Assembly (NCBI RefSeq): GCF_003129905.1
Contig: NZ_QFFM01000026.1
Coordinates: forward strand, 1 to 47,225
Source: Bifidobacterium callitrichidarum
GTDB taxonomy: Bacteria; Actinomycetota; Actinomycetes; Actinomycetales; Bifidobacteriaceae
Direction: 5' to 3'
DNA length: 47,225 nucleotides
Shown here in pieces: positions 36,701 through 42,491 of this stretch. A model generated the notes under the pieces. That model was given only the letters and a program-made list of their open reading frames with translations. It was not told where the DNA came from and made no database searches. The stretch's first letter is position 1. The number at the start of each line of letters is the position of its first letter. A program made the translations under genes and the position numbers.

Positions 36701-38047
36701 TACGACGCGGCAACCACCACCATCAGTTTCAACACGGTTGCCTCGTCCGGCTTGGAGAAGCACGTGCGCGGTGGCACGCAGATTGACTGGACCAACGGTA
36801 AGAACAACGAGGTGATGGTGCGTGCATCCGGCCAATACGAGTACCGCCTGCGCTACACGCCCATGCCAAACACCGCCGCGCGTGGTATCGTGCTCTACGA
36901 TTCGCTGGAGAACTACCTCAGTTCTGATACTTCTGCGTCTGATACTGCAGTCGGCATCAACACGCCGCGCTGGCGGGGCACGCTCAGCAGCGTGAACGTG
37001 CAGCAGGCTATCGACCGAGGGTTCAAGCCCGCCGTGTATTGCTCCAAGACAGCTGGCCTGAATCTGTTTGGACCGACCGGCTCCGCCAACGAATCGAACC
37101 GCGAGCTGACGAACACCACAATCTGGGAGGACTGCACGCCACCAGCCGTCGGATACGAAATCGACCACAAGACCTACGACTACTCCAAGGTCAAGGCCGT
37201 GGCGATCGACCTGAGCCGGGCCGAGGACGGCAGCGAGGCGAAGCTCGCCGGCGGCTCGTCCGTGCAGGTGACGCTCGTCATGAACGCGCCCAGCGATCCG
37301 ACCGAGGTGGCCGGGTATGTGGACGCCGACGCGCACGCCTACAACGGCACGCACGTGAAGACCACCACCACTGGCACTGGGGCTGGCGGTGCGGCTGCTA
37401 CCGCCACCAGCAACATCGACTTCGGCTATACCAAGGTCGGACTGGTGGCAGATACCGCCACGTTCACCTTTACCAAGGTGGACGGTTCCGATACAACGGG
37501 AATCAAGCCGCTTGCTGGTGCCACATTCAAACTGTATCGATGGGTTGGCTCTGGTTCAGCACCGACCGCCGGGCTCATCGACCCGGATGCGATTGACGGC
37601 GGCAATACGAACGCGGGCGGTTCTGATTGGCAGCGAGTCGGTGAGGCAAAGACCAGCGGTGACGACGGGTCGGTAGCACTCGGCGGTCTGATGGTCGGTA
37701 CCTATCGGCTGGTGGAAACAGGCACCCCCGCAGGATTCGATTCGCCGCACTGTCAGTGGGCCATCACAGTGACCGCACCGTACCAAGGCAGCAACAAGCT
37801 CGTCATCCAGGAGCCCACCATCATCACCGCAACCGGACAGACGACCATAGGTAATGATGATGCTCGCGTCCCCGCCTTCAAGAAGGACGGCAGCAGCTAC
37901 ACCCTCGCCAACTACCCCGGCGTCACGCTGCCGGAAACGGGCGGCATCGGCGCGTGGTCGGTCATGTCGGCGGGCGGCATCATGGTCATCCTCGGCGGTG
38001 CGTGCCTGGCCCTCATCCACATCTCCCGCAGCCGCAGTCTTCGGTAA
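33716..38047 (+). CDS. Large LPETG cell-wall-anchored surface protein
   Basis: The ATG at 33716 is chosen because gggagga lies 5 bases ahead and a signal peptide follows at once (VVSIAVLLSISLINGTAAWA; cleavage near AWA-A); the frame is open further upstream without a good start. The 1443-residue protein has no recognised enzyme domain. Residues 45-900 are T-, D- and Y-rich Ig-like segments that could form an adhesive head. Near 1240-1320 is a SpaA-like prealbumin domain (FTKVDGSDTTGIKPLAGATF, GTYRLVETGTPAGF). The C-terminus is a classic sorting signal: LPETGG, membrane span, and RSRSLR. Its signal peptide resembles that of the first surface protein (RTLASM and QTFASI share layout), as does the operator element upstream, so the two are probably expressed together. 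It may be a pilus tip or adhesin; no partner pilin or sortase is seen. Confidence 0.88.
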   Translation: MAHQNHRVSPRTILQTFASIVVSIAVLLSISLINGTAAWAAGATSAVTSLTARWIKTSGNGTIDPDTGQITFTPTDYYDTLSATAQFDLTSSGQSSAGGGETIPAGDLQWRIPAHLFTGRDGKPTGGAQLPVPEAPDYNTGTGLQYTYDESTDEYVVTNAIDIPAANTFSIQVTYTARAGDVPDKDTTPDKDYAGKGTGSITSSATIKGSDETKTTPPITETTDTSIAISSIYKFYDSVGETGDFLPSDWIDSGAYVDDYRYVKWKVTLYATGAQPGTAEITDTITDNLGGNVLGLLDSTGKPVSDAWDEGPYTVDITPGRTYTYYVVTYYDGESLPSDESYTFENSVTGTVTGTDDGITTEKSDTADQEIKNESFSYDGDLYRLDKSCGNNFLGQEDFDDPTTECTVRGGLTALSSGRATTTAMFKNHYAAKTYGLTTAMGSANGGNQTIGFPDDQSAYEQKTVRHEFIDDNFVFGEEYPRQMEQGGARPHQDGNTSIPTQGYAKLQPDDFYISSITIPNSCVSSSDSCDTSKEYQFLTSSSGWAVYDWRQNDSGDWGLTVRDLRSEYLNKNSDKLRLYGLKATWNYDTNQWDTAWEPIGTDYPDGGVSEMNLAFSKIWQFSPYDHYVGVKAVYESKTAAAVELNLGVNITLTTSDHIKTLLKKLSDDNTSSTDEVRDDYVTLTDYNTLVVRTQDQVEQGKKGIAGFDFRQIRDSNHGACVQPIASDDDALNFAGYGTQSHELYNVEPFNSDEQYYDYSSGKRSGAPWAGSASNVPICHARAKQKLTPFAMESIKSKTIDGNWTSDTVNGRVKIPYKVTMGETGDYSEEYIDKNWATPQQRGTFYDLLPVGVTPDVDSVKVTAVDDATAMTILTAKAYPNYRGSGRTLLEVEAEAPDGYTNLRYTNGDNGKSTMTLRFDSYISWQDANDLGYNDNAKDLHNVVAYETYNGGIADGDDNDDLTGLSDATLGDNWSDDERAAMRELDTMNTSFTFLYDAATTTISFNTVASSGLEKHVRGGTQIDWTNGKNNEVMVRASGQYEYRLRYTPMPNTAARGIVLYDSLENYLSSDTSASDTAVGINTPRWRGTLSSVNVQQAIDRGFKPAVYCSKTAGLNLFGPTGSANESNRELTNTTIWEDCTPPAVGYEIDHKTYDYSKVKAVAIDLSRAEDGSEAKLAGGSSVQVTLVMNAPSDPTEVAGYVDADAHAYNGTHVKTTTTGTGAGGAAATATSNIDFGYTKVGLVADTATFTFTKVDGSDTTGIKPLAGATFKLYRWVGSGSAPTAGLIDPDAIDGGNTNAGGSDWQRVGEAKTSGDDGSVALGGLMVGTYRLVETGTPAGFDSPHCQWAITVTAPYQGSNKLVIQEPTIITATGQTTIGNDDARVPAFKKDGSSYTLANYPGVTLPETGGIGAWSVMSAGGIMVILGGACLALIHISRSRSLR

Positions 38048-38092
38048 CGGTCGGCGTCTTCCTTTTTCGGCGATGCTGCCGCATGGCTTCGA

Positions 38093-38150
38093 CGTCGTAC
38101 CGTTCGGCATGATTGATGCCACAGCATGAATTGTGCCGAACGGTACGACG
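38093..38150 (+). terminator. 17-bp perfect inverted repeat after the LPETG protein gene
   Basis: cgtcgtaccgttcggca (38093-38109) and tgccgaacggtacgacg (38134-38150) are exact reverse complements with a 24-bp loop. It lies 46 bp after the stop, with no T run. It may be a terminator or a small repeat element. Confidence 0.55.
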
Positions 38151-38203
38151 GGATTGGATTGATTGCATCGGTATGTCAGGCGACGCAATGATATAATCCA
38201 ATT

Positions 38204-38275
38204 ATCTATGGAAAAGTGAATAAAAATACATTTTTATCTAGATAAAAATGTATTATGCGGCACTTTCTCATAGAT
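38204..38275. repeat. Long AT-rich cruciform upstream of the DUF4143 ATPase
   Basis: A perfect 30-bp palindrome (38225-38254, centred on atctagat) is framed by outer arms atctatggaaaagtg (38204-38218) and cactttctcatagat (38261-38275), which pair at about 13 of 15 positions. A TATAAT box lies just upstream (38192-38197). The whole structure spans ~72 bp and is far more AT-rich than its surroundings. Confidence 0.75.
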
Positions 38276-38304
38276 TGATATGCGACGAGTTGGAACGAGG
38301 CTAA

Positions 38305-39609
38305 ATGCACAGGAACATGCTTGCCCGTCTCAAGGACTGGGCCACATCACACGATTACAAGCCTCTGTTGCTGTACGGCGCGCGGCAGACGGGCAAAACC
38401 TATTTGCTTACGGAACTGGCAAGAACCGTTTTTCCGGGAAACTGCGTCCGATTCGATCTGGAACGTGACGATCGCGCGCGGCGGGTATTCGATGCGGACC
38501 TGGACGCGGAAACATTGGTGAGGCGTCTGGAACAGGTATCGGGACAACGGATCAAGCCCGGACATACATTGCTGATTCTTGACGAGATTCAGGCCTCGAA
38601 CCGCGCGCTGGTTTCGTTGAAGTATTTCCATGAGGACATGCCACAGCTCCACGTAGCCGCCGCCGGTAGCCTGCTGGGTGTGGCCGTCAATAGGCAGGGT
38701 TTCAGTATGCCTGTGGGCAAGGTGGAGACGCTCACCCTGCATCCGATGAGTTTTGATGAGTTCCTTGATGCCATGGGAGACGGGGCCATGGTCCCTGAGA
38801 TTCGTGCATGCTATGAGGGTTCGGAGCCGTGTTACCTCCATGATGCGATGATGGAACGGTTTTGGCAGTATCTGATGGTCGGTGGCATGCCCGAGGCGGT
38901 GTCACGATTCGCACAGACCGGAGATTACTTAGAAGTACGCGGCATCCAGAGCGCCATCACCGATCTATACGTCACCGATATGGCGAAGTATGCCACGCCA
39001 ACGGAGAGTGCTCGCATCCGCGATACGTGGAGAAGCATTCCCGCGCAACTGGCCAAGGAAAATCATAAGTTCCAGTACAAACTGGTACACAGTGGCGGCC
39101 GCGCTTCAGTGTATTCCACCGCCATATCCTGGTTGCTCGCCGCGGGGCTGGTGGAGCGTTGCACTTGCATCTCCAGCGGACAATTGCCGCTGGCCATGCA
39201 TGAGGATGCGTCCGCGTTCAAGATTTATATGTCGGATACGGGATTGCTTGCCGCGCGGAGCGAGTTGGATCCCGCTATGGTGCTGGATGCGATACGCCGC
39301 AGTCATCTTGACTTGGGAGGCCTGGTCGAGAATGCCGTCGCGCAGGCACTGACGGCGAACGAGGTGCCGCTGCGGTACTGGACAAGCGGCAACACCGCAG
39401 AGGTCGACTTCGTCATGCAGTCCGCGGGTATGACAGCCGGTATGCCGATAGAGGTCAAGTCATCTTTCAACACGCGATCACGCAGCCTCGCGGTTTACCG
39501 TGGAAAGTACGCACCGGAAACGGTGATACGCATATCGCCCAAGAATTTCGGCATGGACAATGGCATCCGCAGCGTGCCTCTCTATGCCGCGTTCTGCATC
39601 GGACAGTGA
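38305..39609 (+). CDS. AAA-type ATPase with DUF4143 domain
   Basis: The 434-residue protein has Walker A GARQTGKT (25-32) and Walker B LLILDEIQ, then a helical lid, and a C-terminal DUF4143 domain. Near its end NTAEVDFVM and MPIEVKSS give the D...ExK arrangement of PD-(D/E)xK nuclease folds. Such proteins are widespread, often on mobile DNA, and of unproven role. The start at 38305 has a weak gagg ahead and is preceded by the cruciform and a TATAAT box. GC is lower than in neighbours and the codon use is mixed, which suggests acquisition. It stands alone, with a terminator after it, and follows the surface-protein region without sharing a transcript. Confidence 0.85.
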   Translation: MHRNMLARLKDWATSHDYKPLLLYGARQTGKTYLLTELARTVFPGNCVRFDLERDDRARRVFDADLDAETLVRRLEQVSGQRIKPGHTLLILDEIQASNRALVSLKYFHEDMPQLHVAAAGSLLGVAVNRQGFSMPVGKVETLTLHPMSFDEFLDAMGDGAMVPEIRACYEGSEPCYLHDAMMERFWQYLMVGGMPEAVSRFAQTGDYLEVRGIQSAITDLYVTDMAKYATPTESARIRDTWRSIPAQLAKENHKFQYKLVHSGGRASVYSTAISWLLAAGLVERCTCISSGQLPLAMHEDASAFKIYMSDTGLLAARSELDPAMVLDAIRRSHLDLGGLVENAVAQALTANEVPLRYWTSGNTAEVDFVMQSAGMTAGMPIEVKSSFNTRSRSLAVYRGKYAPETVIRISPKNFGMDNGIRSVPLYAAFCIGQ

Positions 39610-39653
39610 ATGCAGCAATGGGATTCACTGGTGTTGAGACCCATTGCATATCA

Positions 39654-39700
39654 AAACGGCGCGAAACATAGGTGATCGAACCTCATGTTTCGCGCCGTTT
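39654..39700. terminator. Terminator between convergent genes
   Basis: aaacggcgcgaaacat (39654-39669) and atgtttcgcgccgttt (39685-39700) are perfect 16-bp arms with flanking A and T runs, so it can act in both directions: for the ATPase gene (plus) and the methyltransferase gene (minus). A smaller stem gcaatggg/cccattgc (39615-39647) precedes it. Confidence 0.8.
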
Positions 39701-39793
39701 ATGATGCGTTCCGGCCTATAACCCGATTGGTAAAGGCCAGCTAGTGATTTGTTCCGCCGTACCGGCTGTCATGTTGCCCGGGTGACCGTCGAA

Positions 39794-40807
39794 TCACTTC
39801 GCCGAGACAGCTGCCCCGGCCGCGCCGGCCTTGCGGCGGGCGTTGGCCACGGCGTACAGGCTGATGCCCGCCGCCACGGAGGCGTTGAGCGACTCCACGG
39901 ACGAGCTGATCGGGATGCCGGCGATGGCGTCGCACGCCTCGCGCACCAGACGGCTCAGGCCGCTGCCCTCGGAGCCCAGCACCACCACGAGCGGATCGGT
40001 CTCGAAACCGGTCTCGCCCACGAGCTTGTCGCCGCCGCCGTCGAGACCCACCACGTAGTAGCCGCGCTCCTTCAAGCCCTCGATCGCCTTGTTGAGGTTC
40101 ACCACGCGGGCCACCGGCATGTGCGCGGCGGCGCCGGCGGACACCTTCCAAGCCGCGGCGGTCACGGAAGCGGAACGACGCTCCGGCAGAATCACGCCGT
40201 TGGCGCCGAACGCGGCCGCCGAACGGATCACGGCGCCCAGGTTCTGCGGATCGGTCACGCCGTCGAGCGCGATGAACAGCGGACGGGCGGCGATGCGCGC
40301 GGCCGCAGAGTTCGCGGCCTCCATCGCCTTCGCCTTCTTCTCCGCACGGTCGGCCAGCGAGGCCAGCGAGGAGTACTCGAACGGGTTGACCTTCAGGATC
40401 ACGCCCTGATGGTTGCCGGAGCGGGCGATGCGGTCCATCTCCAGACGGTCGGCCTCCATCATGTGCAGGCCGACCGTGCCCGCCAGCTTCACGATCTCGC
40501 GCGTGCGGTCGTCATGCTCGATGCGGGACATGATGTACAGCGTGGAGCTCGGCACGCCCACGCGCAGCGCCTCCAGCACGGAGTTGCGGCCGAACACCAG
40601 ATCGGAGGTGTCCGCGGAGGCGAACTTGTCCACGCGCCTGCGGGCCGCGAGACGCGGATCGGCCATCTTACGGCGATCAGCCGCCTTCTTGGCCGCGTAG
40701 GCCTTGTGATAGACGCGGTCCTCGGCCTTCGGAGTGGGGCCGTGACCCTTCAGTTTGTTACGATGCTTGCCACCCGACCCCTTGGTCGGTCCTTTCTTAA
40801 TAGCCAT
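39794..40807 (-). CDS. rlmB: SpoU-type 23S rRNA 2'-O-methyltransferase (RlmB-like)
   Basis: This 337-residue protein methylates ribose 2'-OH in rRNA using S-adenosylmethionine. After a basic N-terminal extension (about 1-50, K/G/R-rich, typical of actinobacterial members) comes the substrate-binding domain (VFGRNSVLEALR). The SpoU catalytic domain carries the three knot motifs: LDGVTDPQNLGAVIRSA, VLGSEGSGLSRLVREACD and IPISSSVESLNASVAAGI. E. coli RlmB acts on G2251, but the exact base here is not proven. The ATG at 40807 is preferred since gggaga lies 9 bases ahead; two earlier in-frame ATGs are too close to that site or lack one. The gene is divergent from the MFS gene with a 59-bp spacer. 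Confidence 0.93.
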   Translation of the reverse strand: MAIKKGPTKGSGGKHRNKLKGHGPTPKAEDRVYHKAYAAKKAADRRKMADPRLAARRRVDKFASADTSDLVFGRNSVLEALRVGVPSSTLYIMSRIEHDDRTREIVKLAGTVGLHMMEADRLEMDRIARSGNHQGVILKVNPFEYSSLASLADRAEKKAKAMEAANSAAARIAARPLFIALDGVTDPQNLGAVIRSAAAFGANGVILPERRSASVTAAAWKVSAGAAAHMPVARVVNLNKAIEGLKERGYYVVGLDGGGDKLVGETGFETDPLVVVLGSEGSGLSRLVREACDAIAGIPISSSVESLNASVAAGISLYAVANARRKAGAAGAAVSAK

Positions 40808-40866
40808 AGGTGCCATTCTCCCAGCACCCCAGCCCAAGCGTGCCGGGTGTTGCTAAGGTATTGAGC

Positions 40867-42276
40867 GTGAAGCAGCAGCGCATGATATTCGGACTGCCCC
40901 TGGTGTATTGGGGCCTGTGGCTGGCGATTCTGATCCTGTGGATGGGCCGGTTCGTCACCTCCTTCCTGTCCATCTACCTGGTCTCCGCGCTGCACATCAA
41001 CGAGGGCGTGGTGGGCGCGGTCGTCTCCATGTACGGCTTCGGTTCGATCATCGGCTGCCTGTTCGGCGGCACGCTCTCCGACCGTTTCGGCCGCCAATCC
41101 ATGATCATCATCGGCGAGATCGGCGCGGCCATCGCCCTGCTCGTGGTCTCCGCGCTCACCGCACCGGTGGCCATCGGCGCCGCCCTGTTCGTCTACGGCG
41201 CGTTCGCCTCGCTGCCCAGCCCCGCCATCGCCGCGTACATCGCGGACGTAGTGCCCGTCAAGCGCCAGCAGCGCGCCTACGTGCTGCAATCGTGGGCAAT
41301 CAACTTCGGGTACGCGATCGGTCCGATCGTGGCGAACCAGCTCGTCAAGGTCTCGTATTCGCTGATGTTCTACGTCGAGGCTGCGGTGATGGCGGCCGTC
41401 ACCGTGCTATTGATCGCCTTCTTCCGCGAGGTGCGGCACCTCGGCATCGCCGTGCCCGGTCCGGGCGGTGCCGTACGTGCGGCGGTCTCAGGTCGGAGCG
41501 ACGGCGGCCGTACGCAATCGGCGTCGGACGACAAGCCCGCGAACGTTGGCATCACCGGTGACGACGTTGCGGCGACCGCCGAGGTCCGCGATGACGGTAG
41601 CCGTACCGAATCCGCATCGTCCGGTGATTCTGCGGCGACCGCAGCCCCGTCCGCCCCGTCCCTGCGCGACAATTGGCGCCGCGTCCTGACCGACGTGCCC
41701 TTCCTCGCCTTCTCCATGCTGATGTTCGGCTACTATCTCGTCTACTTCCAGTCGACCTCCGGCCTGCCCATCGCCATGACCGACCTCGGCCTGGGACTGG
41801 GGGAGTACTCGGTGCTGCTCACCATCAACGGTTTCATGCTGTGCGCGCTGCAGATCCCCGCCATGAAACTGTTCGCGCGCATGGGCAACTCGCGCGTGCT
41901 CGTCGTGGGCCTCGCCGTCACGGTCGTGGGATACGCCGTGCAGATCGTGGCCCATTCCTGGGCCGGATTCGCGCTCGCCGTAGTGCTCTGGACGCTCGGC
42001 GAACTGGGCACGTTCCCCATCGCCACCACCACCGTGGCCGCCATGGCCCCGGCCTCCGCGCGCGGCACCTACCAGGGCGTCTACAACGTGATCTGGTCCG
42101 TCTCCATCGCGCTGGCGCCGCTCGTGGGCGGCTGGACCATCAGCGGCTTCGGCGGCCGCACGTTGTGGATCGCCTGCACGCTGGTGCTCATCGCCGTCAC
42201 CATCGGCCTGCGACTGACCAAATCCTCCCGCGACCGCGCCATCGCCCGCAACCTCCAGGACCAGCTCGCCGGCTGA
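40867..42276 (+). CDS. MFS transporter
   Basis: The 469-residue protein has 12 membrane segments in two bundles of six. The loop 2-3 signature GGTLSDRFGRQ is present, with another conserved half-repeat in the second bundle. The central cytoplasmic loop is long (about 65 residues; residues 200-265) and low complexity, rich in S, D, A and G. The GTG at 40867 is preferred over an upstream frame opening at 40810, because the product then starts VKQQRMIFGLPLVYWGLW and there is no ribosome site upstream. taaggt lies 7 bases ahead of GTG, a possible leaderless start. Substrate is not evident; drug or sugar export are both possible. Confidence 0.88.
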   Translation: MKQQRMIFGLPLVYWGLWLAILILWMGRFVTSFLSIYLVSALHINEGVVGAVVSMYGFGSIIGCLFGGTLSDRFGRQSMIIIGEIGAAIALLVVSALTAPVAIGAALFVYGAFASLPSPAIAAYIADVVPVKRQQRAYVLQSWAINFGYAIGPIVANQLVKVSYSLMFYVEAAVMAAVTVLLIAFFREVRHLGIAVPGPGGAVRAAVSGRSDGGRTQSASDDKPANVGITGDDVAATAEVRDDGSRTESASSGDSAATAAPSAPSLRDNWRRVLTDVPFLAFSMLMFGYYLVYFQSTSGLPIAMTDLGLGLGEYSVLLTINGFMLCALQIPAMKLFARMGNSRVLVVGLAVTVVGYAVQIVAHSWAGFALAVVLWTLGELGTFPIATTTVAAMAPASARGTYQGVYNVIWSVSIALAPLVGGWTISGFGGRTLWIACTLVLIAVTIGLRLTKSSRDRAIARNLQDQLAG

Positions 42277-42403
42277 CGGCGGCCACGTCGGCCATGCGGA
42301 AGTAACCATACAAAACGCCATTACGCTGTGCGCCGAGCAATCACCACGGTTATGGAATAATGGCAATCGTATGCATCGGCAGCAGTTGCGTCGATGCCCA
42401 TAA

Positions 42404-42472
42404 CCGCGCAGTCCTTGCGTGACGGCTGGGAGAGAAAACCCGGCAAAGGCCGCAGGACTGACTACTCCGCGG
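42404..42472 (+). promoter_or_regulatory. Structured leader of the P-type ATPase gene
   Basis: Three nested stems can form: ccgcg (42404-42408) with cgcgg (42468-42472); cagtccttgcg (42409-42419) with cgcaggactg (42451-42460, one bulge); and gctggg (42425-42430) with cccggc (42439-42444). The structure ends 6 bases before the aaggag ribosome site (42479-42484). A metal-sensing leader would fit a cation pump, but no known riboswitch class is matched. Confidence 0.5.
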
Positions 42473-42491
42473 CTATACCAAGGAGAACAGT

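Noticed and set aside
42404..42472. yybP-ykoY manganese riboswitch
   Set aside because: Context would fit, but the conserved loop sequences of that class are not found; only generic stems are present.
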